Origin: Maribellus comscasis
GTDB taxonomy: Bacteria > Bacteroidota > Bacteroidia > Bacteroidales > Prolixibacteraceae
Reading direction: 5' to 3'
Length of the DNA stretch: 64,000 bases
Assembly (NCBI RefSeq): GCF_009762775.1
Contig: NZ_CP046401.1
Span: 496,001 to 560,000, forward strand
The position numbers were made by a program, and so were the translations under genes. Of this stretch, positions 36,059 to 44,593 are shown piece by piece. Numbering within the stretch: position 1 is the first letter of the stretch; every line of letters begins with the position of its first letter. The notes under the pieces were generated by a model. That model was not told the origin of the DNA and did no database searches. It worked only from the letters and a program-made list of their open reading frames with translations.

Positions 36059-36373
36059 CTATTCCATAAAAAACACTTCCTCCAATTTAACCGAAACCGG
36101 TGAGTTGTCGGGATTGGTTTTCATGATATCGGCCATAAAAGCCCACCATTTTTTTACAATTTCAGTCTCTCCCAAATTTTGAGAGCCTCCCTCTCCGCTT
36201 ACTTTTTGAAAAGCAAACAAAGTATTGGTATCCTCATCCAAAAAAATTGAATATTCGCTTATGCCAGCTTCTTTTAACAGCTGTTTCAGTTCAGGCCAAA
36301 TCTCATCGTGGCGTTTTTTGTATTCCACTTTCTGACCTTCATTCAAAATCATCTTAAAAGCTACACGTTTCAT
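36059..36373 (-). CDS. rhaM: L-rhamnose mutarotase
   Basis: Protein of 104 residues interconverting alpha and beta anomers of L-rhamnose. The active-site residues known from the E. coli enzyme are all in the expected positions: Tyr18, His22 and the pair Trp76/Trp77 (VKKWWAFM). Its start overlaps the rhaT stop (TAATG), showing translational coupling, with the GH78 gene 23 nt downstream. Confidence 0.95.
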   Translation of the reverse strand: MKRVAFKMILNEGQKVEYKKRHDEIWPELKQLLKEAGISEYSIFLDEDTNTLFAFQKVSGEGGSQNLGETEIVKKWWAFMADIMKTNPDNSPVSVKLEEVFFME

Positions 36374-37500
36374 TACCCAAGTGCATTTAATTCAGGATAT
36401 AACCATTTAGCAATACCAATAACAATTACCGAGAGCAAAATTGCACCTATTCCGATTAATATCGTATTATACGTCTTCTTTGAGACGCCCTTCCATTCCT
36501 TACGATAAAAACCCCACATGTTTGCAGTCAGAATAATGGTAGCCATGTGAAGCGTCCACGAACTGGCACCATTGCCGATTTTAGTTTCGCCCATTCCGTA
36601 GAAAAAGAATTGCAAAAACCATGTAGTTCCAGCCAATGCGCAAAACAGATAGTTTCTCAATAAAGGAGTTTTTTTATCGGTGAAATCGCTACCGGTTTTA
36701 TTTCGGAGAATGAGAGCAGTTGTCCATATAAAATTAGTAGTCAGTCCACCCCAGAGGATAACGAAAAAGATAATATTATTTTCGAAGAGATATTTAAAAC
36801 TTCCTCCTTCCTGTGTCAGAAACGGATAGCTCTGTTCCACTGCCAACGACCTCGCTACAACAGACATTTCTTTGCCCGCATCTATTCCAAAACTAAAAAA
36901 AGCGCTTAAAACTCCCGAAACAATCGCAATCATCAATCCCTTTGACAGGCTGAATTCACTGTTAACACCTTCCTTAACATTTCCGAGGTCTTTGTCTTTT
37001 TGAATCCCAGCCCGGCCACTCAAAATAATTCCGGCCAACAATATCAGAATTCCAAGAATAACAATTCGCCCTCCTGTACTGCCAAACAGCTCAGAAAAAG
37101 CGATTCCGTCGGGAATAATTTCCGCTACCCCCGGGATATTACGTAAAACAGGTAATCCCAGAGAACCAACAACCGAGGTAATACCCAGCAGCACTGAATT
37201 TCCCAGAGACATGCCAAGATACCGTATCGCAAGCCCGTATGTCAGACCTCCGATTCCCCATAACAAACCCATAATATAAGTATTACGAATTACGCTGCTG
37301 CTGGTGGCATGTAAAATTCCCTGCCAGTCGGGGATTGTCAAAACAACAGCCAAAAATGGCATAATAAGCCAAGAAAAAATCCCACCGGTAATCCAATAAA
37401 TTTCCCAGCGCCATTTTTTTACCCAGTTGTATGGCATATACCAGCTTCCGGAAGCGCCGCCACCCAGTGAGTGGAATAAAATTCCAAGAATAACATTCAT
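36373..37500 (-). CDS. rhaT: L-rhamnose/proton symporter
   Basis: Inner-membrane transporter of 375 residues with about ten membrane segments. The N terminus (ILFHSLGGGASGSWYMPYNW, then VKKWRWEIYW) parallels E. coli RhaT. It imports L-rhamnose with protons. First gene of the minus-strand rhamnose operon, diverging from the AraC regulator across a 190-bp control region. Confidence 0.94.
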   Translation of the reverse strand: MNVILGILFHSLGGGASGSWYMPYNWVKKWRWEIYWITGGIFSWLIMPFLAVVLTIPDWQGILHATSSSVIRNTYIMGLLWGIGGLTYGLAIRYLGMSLGNSVLLGITSVVGSLGLPVLRNIPGVAEIIPDGIAFSELFGSTGGRIVILGILILLAGIILSGRAGIQKDKDLGNVKEGVNSEFSLSKGLMIAIVSGVLSAFFSFGIDAGKEMSVVARSLAVEQSYPFLTQEGGSFKYLFENNIIFFVILWGGLTTNFIWTTALILRNKTGSDFTDKKTPLLRNYLFCALAGTTWFLQFFFYGMGETKIGNGASSWTLHMATIILTANMWGFYRKEWKGVSKKTYNTILIGIGAILLSVIVIGIAKWLYPELNALG

Positions 37501-37540
37501 AAAAGTTTGAATTTATCAGTTTATATTAAGTTTTATTTTT

Positions 37541-37565
37541 TTGATATTCGGTTGAAAAATATCAA
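37541..37565. promoter_or_regulatory. Palindrome in rhaT-rhaR control region
   Basis: TTGATATT (37541-37548) and AATATCAA (37558-37565) form a perfect 8-bp inverted repeat with a 9-bp spacer, 41 bp upstream of rhaT. It may be an operator or a leader hairpin for the rhaT transcript. Confidence 0.4.
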
Positions 37566-37606
37566 TAACCAAAAATAGTTTTATAAACACACCAAAACAA
37601 TATTTA

Positions 37607-37637
37607 ATTTGGCATATAATTTATACTTTTTGGCACA
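37607..37637 (+). promoter_or_regulatory. AraC-type direct-repeat operator candidate
   Basis: TTTGGCATA (37608-37616) and TTTGGCACA (37629-37637) are direct repeats exactly 21 bp apart, two helical turns, the spacing expected for an AraC-family dimer. They lie 54-83 bp upstream of the regulator ATG, next to a -7-like TAAACTTTG. Likely binding site of the adjacent regulator for control of both directions. Confidence 0.5.
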
Positions 37638-37690
37638 CTTTTTTCTAAACTTTGTTGTTTTGCTTTTTTTGAATATCGATTTTTGCTAAA

Positions 37691-38593
37691 ATGAAAAATA
37701 ACTTTAAATATCTAACCACCGGTACTGAAGATATTAACTGGGGGGTCTACATCAATGTTGCCGGTACTTCCTCTGTTAAACCAAATGAAGTTTATCCCTC
37801 GCTTAACCATCCGTCAGGTTATTACTTTAATTGGGATGAAGGAAGGATTTTGAATGAATATCAAATCAACTATATTACAAATGGGGAAGGAATTCTTGAA
37901 AACAGATATGGTACCTACACCGTAAAGCAAGGAAACCTTTTTGTCATCTTTCCAAACGAATGGCACCGCTACCGCCCTCTGCAAAAAACCGGATGGGAAG
38001 AAAATTTTATTGGATTTGGCGGAGAAATAGCAGAAAAATTTATGGCGCACCCACTGTTTTCTCCAAAACAACCGGTAATTCGCACCGGGATAAGGGAAGA
38101 AATAATTGACAGCTATCTAAAAATTTTTGATTTTACTGACAAAGAACAGCCGGGATATCAACTTATTGCTTCCGGAATGATCATAAAATTAATGGGGTAC
38201 ATTATTTCTTTTGAAAAACAAAAAGGATTTTCAGGAAAGCGAATTGCAAAAGTAATCGAAGAGGTGCGCTTTTTAATGCGTCAAAACGTCTCAGAAGAAT
38301 ATAATCTTGAAGAACTTGCCCAGCAACATAATGTTGGGTACTCTTATTTTCGAAAAATGTTTAAAAAATATACAAGCATGTCTCCCGGACAATACCATCT
38401 GCAACTTAAGCTAATGAGAGCAAAGGAAATGCTTATTTCAACCGACAAGAGCATAAAGGAAATAAGCAATGAACTTGGTTTTCAGTCCATCTATTATTTT
38501 AGTAATTTGTTTAAGAAAAAAGAAGGACTTAATCCTACACAGTACCAAAAGAAAAATATTCTGGAAAATAAAACTGAACTCCCCCTTCCATAA
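37691..38593 (+). CDS. AraC family regulator of the rhamnose operon
   Basis: Regulator of 300 residues with an N-terminal cupin sugar-sensing domain (about 20-160; GTYTVKQGNLFVIFPNEWHR) and a C-terminal double helix-turn-helix (about 190-290; LEELAQQHNVGYSYFRKMF, then GFQSIYYFSNLFKKKEGLNP). Position opposite rhaT and the domain plan match RhaR-type activators of Bacteroides rhamnose loci. It presumably activates rhaT-rhaM-GH78-rhaA in response to rhamnose (inference). Confidence 0.88.
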   Translation: MKNNFKYLTTGTEDINWGVYINVAGTSSVKPNEVYPSLNHPSGYYFNWDEGRILNEYQINYITNGEGILENRYGTYTVKQGNLFVIFPNEWHRYRPLQKTGWEENFIGFGGEIAEKFMAHPLFSPKQPVIRTGIREEIIDSYLKIFDFTDKEQPGYQLIASGMIIKLMGYIISFEKQKGFSGKRIAKVIEEVRFLMRQNVSEEYNLEELAQQHNVGYSYFRKMFKKYTSMSPGQYHLQLKLMRAKEMLISTDKSIKEISNELGFQSIYYFSNLFKKKEGLNPTQYQKKNILENKTELPLP

Positions 38594-39208
38594 ATCAAAG
38601 AAAGGGGGCAACTCTCTTCAAAGCTGCCCATAATTGTATTAAGAAAGATAAAAAATAAGGGTTTGTTCGGTAAAATTAGAAAATTCTATTTTAAAAACAA
38701 ATTCTTTAGAGGAAATAAAAACAACAATTTTATTAAGAATAGGTGGCTGTATAAGCGGAACTTGCTCCCTTTCCTTGCTATTCCCACATTTGGGGTTGAA
38801 TAACCTGTTTAGAACAAAAGTTAATTATTAAAATAAAAAAAGTGAAAATAAAAAACCAAAATTATCATAATAATAATTAAAGCAGATTTATCTAACATTG
38901 TTGATTTCAAAAATATTACGAGTGTTTATGTCAACAAAAAACTGATTCTTTCAAAATAATAAGGGCTGCTCAACAGCAACCCTTACAATAACTAGCTTTT
39001 CTTTTAACCAGCCTTCTCTGGTTAATGTTTTAAAGTTATATCTTTTAAAATTAAATCACCGTATACTCCACCCTTCTTCATAAGAAAACTTAAAAATCAG
39101 CATTTTATACCAACAATATCAGAATTCTAAACCCTAAAATCATCACTTTAAACAAGGTCAAAAACACTAAACAAAACAAAAAGACAATTGTATATTTTTA
39201 AAAATACC
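38594..39208. other. Long AT-rich intergenic region with hairpins
   Basis: No coding region seen. Holds a hairpin overlapping the regulator stop (CCCCCTT 38581-38587 with AAGGGGG 38602-38608), a 10-bp stem with one mismatch (AAGGGCTGCT 38961 with AGCAACCCTT 38975-38984) and a perfect TTAACCAG/CTGGTTAA stem (39004-39011, 39018-39025) followed by T-rich sequence. The last two could end a transcript or form part of a small RNA. Confidence 0.4.
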
Positions 39209-39242
39209 ATACGAATATCATAAATATTTACTAAATTCGTAT
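39209..39242. promoter_or_regulatory. Inverted repeat operator upstream of TetR gene
   Basis: ATACGAAT (39209-39216) and ATTCGTAT (39235-39242) are a perfect 8-bp inverted repeat with an 18-bp spacer, ending 21 bp before the TetR ATG. It is a probable self-repression site of the TetR regulator and so of the whole operon. Confidence 0.5.
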
Positions 39243-39263
39243 AATTGTACTAAATTTTACAAA

Positions 39264-39860
39264 ATGATTAACGAGAGTCCAAAATATTCAGATATTATTA
39301 TCACAGCCCGTAAACTTTTCTGGAAACATGGAATCAGCAGAGTAAGCATCGAAGAAATATGCAGAGAGGCGAATGTAAGCAAAATGACTTTCTACCGTTT
39401 TTTCTCCAACAAAGTTGAATTGGGAAAAACCATCATTGATAACATCATGGATGAGTCAATTGAAAAATACAGAAGTCTGATGAAACAAGATATTCCCTTC
39501 GAAGAAAAAATAAGGAAACAATTGCTTCTAAAATTTGAAGGAACCAAAGAAATCAGTGCTGAATTTGTTAAGGATATTTATTCAAATAAAAAACTGGGCC
39601 TTCATCTTCACTGGCAAAAGCGTGCCGATGAATTTACTAAAGAAGTACGATATGATTATATAAAAGCTCAGAATGAAGGTTTTATAAGAAAAGACCTGAA
39701 CCTGGATTTTATGTTTTATTTCAGCTCTAAGTCAACCGACCTGTTGACTGATCCGCAACTATTAAAAATGTATGACAACATGCAGGATTTGATTATGGAA
39801 TATGCCAACTTGTTTTTTTTCGGAGTATTTCCGCGACACAATGAAAAAAGTAAGCCTTAA
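39264..39860 (+). CDS. TetR family transcriptional regulator
   Basis: Regulator of 198 residues with a classic N-terminal helix-turn-helix (HGISRVSIEEICREANVSKM, then TFYRFFSNK) and an all-helical ligand domain. It heads an operon for an outer-membrane protein and an ABC-type exporter. The next gene starts 20 nt before its stop. Likely represses the operon until a ligand or envelope signal binds. Confidence 0.9.
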   Translation: MINESPKYSDIIITARKLFWKHGISRVSIEEICREANVSKMTFYRFFSNKVELGKTIIDNIMDESIEKYRSLMKQDIPFEEKIRKQLLLKFEGTKEISAEFVKDIYSNKKLGLHLHWQKRADEFTKEVRYDYIKAQNEGFIRKDLNLDFMFYFSSKSTDLLTDPQLLKMYDNMQDLIMEYANLFFFGVFPRHNEKSKP

Positions 39861-41010
39861 ATTTTCAACCGGGACTTTCTTACTGCTTTTTTGTGTTTTG
39901 AACATTTCAGCACAGGAACAAAAAGCAGAAATTAATGATTCGCTTTTATTCAAAGGCCAGCTTTCAGCATGGACACATTTTAATGGGAATAACACGCTGC
40001 CACTATGGAGCGGTGCAAGATATATTCCGCAGATAAATTATGAAATCAAAAATACAAAAGCCCAACTAGTCGATTTTGAAGCCTCGTTAAATGCTTACGG
40101 AAATATGGGGCTGAATCCTTTTGATTCCGTAAACACTTCCGGAAAAATAAAACCATACCGGCTTTGGGCACGATACTCAACCCACCAACTTGAGATTCGG
40201 GCAGGCCTGCAAAAAATCAATTTTGGCTCGGCTTCACTACTTCGTCCCTTAATGTGGTTCGACCAGGTTGATCCACGTGATCCTCTCCGGCTAACCGATG
40301 GAGTTTGGGGAATTTTAGGACGTTACTATTTTTTGAACAATGCCAATATCTGGTTGTGGGGTTTGTTCGGAAACAATAAAACAAAAGGTTGGGAAGCAAT
40401 GCCAACAACAGAAAACACACCTGAATTTGGTGGAAGATTTCAGTTTCCTGTTTCAAAAGGAGAAGCGGCTTTAACTTTCCATCACCGGTCAGCCGATAAT
40501 TTTGGGTTAGAAGATTTTGACAACTATTACAGGAATATTCCTGAAAACCGCTTTGCTTTTGACACCAAACTGGATATAACCATCGGACTTTGGCTGGAAA
40601 CCACCTGGATAAACAAAAACAAAAATCTGGGAATGTTCACCAACCAGGAAATTATAAACCTCGGAATGGATTACACCTTTGGAATTGGAAACGGTTTGTA
40701 CATAGTTTACGAACAACTGGTAGCTGCCTACGACAATAAGCCCTTCAGTTTTGAAAATACGGTTACATTCTCATTGTTAAACATGACCTACCCCATTGGT
40801 TTGTTCGACAATTTAAGTGCGATAGTTTATTACGACTGGACCAACAAATCGGCCTACAATTTTGTAAACTGGCAAAAACAGTTCAATAAAATCTCGCTCT
40901 ACTTTATGGGCTATATCAATCCTAAAAAGTACAATATCCCAACTCAGGGCTCAGGAGAAATGTTGTTTGCCGGAAGTGGCATTCAGGTGATGCTGGTTTT
41001 TAATTATTAA
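39841..41010 (+). CDS. Outer-membrane beta-barrel protein
   Basis: About 389 residues from ATG 39841 with a signal peptide (FLLLFCVLNISAQ). The body consists of alternating strands rich in aromatic girdle residues (YRLWARYSTHQLEIRAGLQK, LWLETTWINKNKN) and ends in a barrel-like strand (GSGIQVMLVFNY). It is porin-like, but no precise family recognised. Translationally overlapped with the TetR gene and followed by ABC exporter genes, it may be the outer-membrane part of that system. Confidence 0.7.
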   Translation: MKKVSLKFSTGTFLLLFCVLNISAQEQKAEINDSLLFKGQLSAWTHFNGNNTLPLWSGARYIPQINYEIKNTKAQLVDFEASLNAYGNMGLNPFDSVNTSGKIKPYRLWARYSTHQLEIRAGLQKINFGSASLLRPLMWFDQVDPRDPLRLTDGVWGILGRYYFLNNANIWLWGLFGNNKTKGWEAMPTTENTPEFGGRFQFPVSKGEAALTFHHRSADNFGLEDFDNYYRNIPENRFAFDTKLDITIGLWLETTWINKNKNLGMFTNQEIINLGMDYTFGIGNGLYIVYEQLVAAYDNKPFSFENTVTFSLLNMTYPIGLFDNLSAIVYYDWTNKSAYNFVNWQKQFNKISLYFMGYINPKKYNIPTQGSGEMLFAGSGIQVMLVFNY

Positions 41011-41037
41011 ATCGGGGAAGTAGTGAATGGCGAATAG

Positions 41038-41316
41038 TAGTGGTGAGTGGTAAATGAAAATTAGTAAAAAAGTATAGTTATGAGTTTTGTTAAAGAATTT
41101 ACTGAACTGGAAACATACAAATTGGCAAGGAGTATTTCATTTGAAATTTTTCAATTAACGAAAATATTTCCTTCTGAAGAAAAATTTTACTCATTAAACA
41201 AACAATGTAAATTATTAAGCAAGAAGATAAATTCCATGATTTTGAAAGCAAATCAGTTTTGTAACCTTAATAAATCGTAGCATTCAAAACCATTTACTAT
41301 TTACAACTTACCACTA
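41038..41316. repeat. Inverted-repeat-bounded element with four-helix-bundle ORF
   Basis: TAGTGGTGAGTGGTAAAT (41038-41055) and ATTTACAACTTACCACTA (41299-41316) are inverted copies (16 of 18 matching), enclosing a small degenerate S23-type gene. The flanks continue the GTGAATGG/TAAATG low-complexity style. It appears inserted between the outer-membrane protein and ABC genes of one operon. Confidence 0.6.
41080..41280 (+). pseudogene. Degenerate four-helix-bundle (S23/IVS-type) protein
   Basis: 66 residues. The first half (ELETYKLARSISFEIFQLTK, then IFPSEEKFYSLNKQ) matches the start of the 23S-rRNA intervening-sequence / four-helix-bundle family. After NKQ the expected R-R-S-S-x-S-I-x-x-N-I-A-E-G segment is missing and the frame ends, about half the usual ~120 residues. 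Probably a decayed copy carried by the surrounding element. Confidence 0.6.
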
Positions 41317-41370
41317 ACGGTATTTCAGAAATGCGAAAAATAAAAAACCATAAAAAGTAACTATCATAAA

Positions 41371-42069
41371 ATGGAAAACACATCGATTATAAAAATTGAA
41401 CATCTCACCAAATCTTTTCCGATGGGAAAATCGAAGTTTACCGCTTTGAAAGGCATTAACCTTACTTTTGGTGAAGGAGAATTTGCGGGACTGGTCGGGC
41501 CGAGTGGCTCGGGAAAAACCACTCTTCTGAATATTGTTGGTTCGCTCGATGTACCTTCTTCAGGCGAAGCAAAAGTTTTAGGGGAGTCAATTGGCTCGCT
41601 AACCGCCAAAGGAGCAGCACGGCTGCGCAAGGAAAAGCTGGGCTTTATCTTTCAGAGCTACAATTTACTTGCCGTTCACAATGTTTTTGAAAATGTTGAA
41701 TTCCCGCTGCTTCTGTTAAAATACACAGCAGCCGAACGTAAAAAGATGGTGATGGAAGCCCTTGACTGGGTTGGACTCACCGACAAAGTAAAGTCGAAAC
41801 CGCCACAACTCTCCGGCGGGGAATGTCAGCGGGTAGCCATTGCACGTGCCATGGTAAAAAAACCGTCCATTGTTTTGGCCGATGAACCAACCGCCAATCT
41901 CGACGCGGCAAATTCACATAACATTCTCCAAACCATGGTTAATCTGAACGAAGAACTGAAAACCACTTTTCTGTTTGCAACGCACGACGAGAAAGTGATT
42001 AATTACCTCCGCCGGAAAATCTTTTTGAAAGATGGCAATGTGGACAAAGATGAAATTTCTACCAATTAA
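41371..42069 (+). CDS. ABC transporter ATP-binding protein, LolD/MacB type
   Basis: Cytoplasmic ATPase of 232 residues: Walker A LVGPSGSGKTTLLN, signature QLSGGECQRVAIARAM, Walker B IVLADEPTANLD, H-loop ATHDEK. Typical of LolD/MacB/FtsE-type mechanotransmission systems that work on lipoproteins or periplasmic substrates. Twelve nt before two FtsX-like permeases, with which it would form a heterotetramer. Confidence 0.92.
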   Translation: MENTSIIKIEHLTKSFPMGKSKFTALKGINLTFGEGEFAGLVGPSGSGKTTLLNIVGSLDVPSSGEAKVLGESIGSLTAKGAARLRKEKLGFIFQSYNLLAVHNVFENVEFPLLLLKYTAAERKKMVMEALDWVGLTDKVKSKPPQLSGGECQRVAIARAMVKKPSIVLADEPTANLDAANSHNILQTMVNLNEELKTTFLFATHDEKVINYLRRKIFLKDGNVDKDEISTN

Positions 42070-42081
42070 AACTGAATCAAA

Positions 42082-43257
42082 ATGAAACTAGCAATAAAAC
42101 TGGCATACCGCAATCTCATAGGCGCTGGCTTAAGAACCTGGCTAAATGTGATTGTTTTGTCGTTTTCGTTTGTGGTGATTATTTGGATGAAGGGAATAAT
42201 GGTTGGTTGGGATCACCAGGCAAAAACCGACATGAAAAACTGGGAAATTGGCGGCGGACAGTATTGGCAGAAGGATTACGATCCATATGATCCGTTTACA
42301 CTTCCCGAAAGTCATGCAGCAATCCCAACAGCGTTAATTAATGAAATTTCAAACGGGGAAATTGTTCCGTCGCTGGTAGTAAGCGGCACTATTTACCCGC
42401 AGGGACGAATGCAATCCATTGCCATCGTAGGCATGAATCCGCACCAAAGTATTTTTATGTTGCCAACGGAAAAAATGGACACGACAACTTCGGCAATTCC
42501 TGCCATTATTGGCTCGGTTGCATCACGAAACCTCAAATTAAATGTGAGTGACTATGTTACCATCCGTTGGCGAAATGTTAACGGAATGTTTGATGCCACC
42601 GACGTTATTATTACCGACATTTTTTCGTGTAATGTCCCGTCGGTTGACGTAGGAAAAATCTATATCCCGCTGGAAAAACTCCGGGAAATGATGAGTCTGA
42701 AAGGAGAGGCTACCATTCTCACCTTTAGAGAAGAACAGTCGGAACGACCCGAAATTGCCGGATGGAGTTACAAAAATACAGCAACATTGACCCAGTCAGT
42801 GGATGAACTCATTCAAACCAAAACAGTAGGTCAATCCATTTTTTACGCCATCCTGTTACTCCTGGCTATGCTAGCCATTTTCGACACACAGGTTCTTTCC
42901 ATTTTCAGAAGACAAAAAGAAATTGGAACCTACATTGCATTGGGCTACACCCGTAAAGAAGTAGTCGGGCTGTTTACTGTTGAAGGGGCCATGCATTCCA
43001 TTTTAGCCGCTATCGTTTCTGCCATATACGGATTACCATTTTTAATCTGGATGGCAAAAGCAGGATGGACCATGCCGATTGAGGCCAGTGAATTTGGGAT
43101 GGCAATGGCGCAAACGCTTTACCCGGTTTACAGTGCCGGCCTGGTCATTTCGACAGTACTGATAATCGTGTTGGTGACTACTGTGGTGAGTTACTGGCCG
43201 TCGCGAAAAATTGCAAAAATGAATCCAACGGAAGCTTTAAGGGGGAAATTACAATGA
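42082..43257 (+). CDS. FtsX-like ABC permease (first)
   Basis: Membrane protein of 391 residues with one N-terminal membrane helix (TWLNVIVLSFSFVVIIWMKG), a large periplasmic domain (about 50-250) and three C-terminal helices containing IFRRQKEIGTYIALGYTRKE, the family coupling region. It ends in SRKIAKMNPTEALRGK, typical of MacB/LolC-like permeases. Stop overlaps the next permease by ATGA. Confidence 0.9.
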   Translation: MKLAIKLAYRNLIGAGLRTWLNVIVLSFSFVVIIWMKGIMVGWDHQAKTDMKNWEIGGGQYWQKDYDPYDPFTLPESHAAIPTALINEISNGEIVPSLVVSGTIYPQGRMQSIAIVGMNPHQSIFMLPTEKMDTTTSAIPAIIGSVASRNLKLNVSDYVTIRWRNVNGMFDATDVIITDIFSCNVPSVDVGKIYIPLEKLREMMSLKGEATILTFREEQSERPEIAGWSYKNTATLTQSVDELIQTKTVGQSIFYAILLLLAMLAIFDTQVLSIFRRQKEIGTYIALGYTRKEVVGLFTVEGAMHSILAAIVSAIYGLPFLIWMAKAGWTMPIEASEFGMAMAQTLYPVYSAGLVISTVLIIVLVTTVVSYWPSRKIAKMNPTEALRGKLQ

Positions 43258-44528
43258 TAAAATTTCTTTTAAAAGGATTAATCAGGGACAAGAGCAGGAG
43301 CCGCCTGCCCATAATCATAGTTTCTATAGGTGTTATGCTAACCGTGTTCATGCATGCCTACATTAATGGTTTTATGGGCGATACCATAGAACTGAATGCC
43401 CGGTTTACACATGGTCATTTAAAGGTAATGACCAAAGCCTACGCAGACAATATGAACCAGATACCCAACGATCTGGCTCTTTTGGAAGTTGATGAACTGG
43501 TTGCAGACCTAAACAAAGAATATCCTGAGATTAAATGGACTCCGCGAATTCAGTTTGGCGGACTGGTTGATGCACCGGATGAAAATGGCGAAACCAAAGC
43601 ACAAGGCCCGGCCATGGGTTTGGGAATTGATTTTTTATCAGGACACAGTGGTGAAGCAGATCGACTTGACATAGAAAATGCATTAGTACGGGGAAATTTG
43701 ATTCAACATCCGGGGGAAGCTTTGCTTAGTGAACTATTTTCAGAAAAACTGGGCGTAAATCCGGGAGATGAAGTTACACTTATAGGTTCAACCATGAACG
43801 GCAGCATGACAATGTACAATTTTAAAGTTGCCGGAACAGTAACCTTCGGAGCCGAAGCACTCGACAGAGGGGCAATTATTGTAGATTTGGAAGATGCCAG
43901 AAACGCACTTGACATGCAAAATGCGGCAGGTGAACTTATTGGATTCTTACCGGAAGGACTGTACAATGATGATGAAGCTTTTCAGATTGCAGAAACATTT
44001 AATAACAAATATCAGGATGATGCCGATGAATATGCACCGGTGATGCGAACGCTAAGCCAACAGGGAAGTATGGGGCAATATGTAGCGCTTTCGAAAGGAT
44101 GGACCGTTTATATTTCGGCGATATTTATTTTCGCAATGGCGCTGGTCCTCTGGAACGCCGGGCTTCTTGGCGGATTGCGCAGGTATGGGGAATTTGGTGT
44201 TCGGCTGGCTATGGGAGAAGAAAAAAGTCATGTTTACCGCACCTTGATCTTTGAATCGGTTTTTATCGGAATAGCCGGAACAGTGGTTGGAACCATCTTC
44301 GGGCTGTTCTTTGCCTGGCTCCTTCAAACCTATGGAATTGATATATCAGGGATGATGCAGGGAGGAGCGCTAATGATGCCTTCTACCATACGCGCAAGAA
44401 TTACACCGGTAGATTATTACGTGGGTTTGATTCCCGGGTTAATTTCAACAGTGCTGGGGACCATGCTTGCCGGCATTGGAATTTACAAACGCAAAACAGC
44501 GCAACTGTTTAAGGAACTGGAAGCGTAA
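43254..44528 (+). CDS. FtsX-like ABC permease (second)
   Basis: Membrane protein of 424 residues with the same four-helix plan and periplasmic domain. The coupling region is GGLRRYGEFGVRLAMGEEKS. It pairs with the preceding permease and the LolD-like ATPase. The heterodimeric arrangement resembles LolCDE, although the neighbouring outer-membrane protein and TetR suggest a dedicated, inducible system. Confidence 0.9.
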   Translation: MIKFLLKGLIRDKSRSRLPIIIVSIGVMLTVFMHAYINGFMGDTIELNARFTHGHLKVMTKAYADNMNQIPNDLALLEVDELVADLNKEYPEIKWTPRIQFGGLVDAPDENGETKAQGPAMGLGIDFLSGHSGEADRLDIENALVRGNLIQHPGEALLSELFSEKLGVNPGDEVTLIGSTMNGSMTMYNFKVAGTVTFGAEALDRGAIIVDLEDARNALDMQNAAGELIGFLPEGLYNDDEAFQIAETFNNKYQDDADEYAPVMRTLSQQGSMGQYVALSKGWTVYISAIFIFAMALVLWNAGLLGGLRRYGEFGVRLAMGEEKSHVYRTLIFESVFIGIAGTVVGTIFGLFFAWLLQTYGIDISGMMQGGALMMPSTIRARITPVDYYVGLIPGLISTVLGTMLAGIGIYKRKTAQLFKELEA

Positions 44529-44529
44529 G

Positions 44530-44575
44530 TTAGATAAAGGGCCTCCCCTGGCCCCTCCAAAGGAGGGGAATCAAA
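44530..44575. repeat. REP-like palindrome
   Basis: CCCCTCC-AAA-GGAGGGG (44552-44568) preceded by GCCTCCCCTGG lies right after the second permease stop, in the 65-bp gap before the LolA-like gene. Same family as 3532-3550 and 46565-46591. Confidence 0.6.
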
Positions 44576-44593
44576 GGCAATTTGTAAAGAATA

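Noticed and set aside
38594..39263. tRNA or known small RNA in the long intergenic region
   Set aside because: Only simple hairpins; no cloverleaf with a GTTC-type T-arm and no recognisable RNA family.
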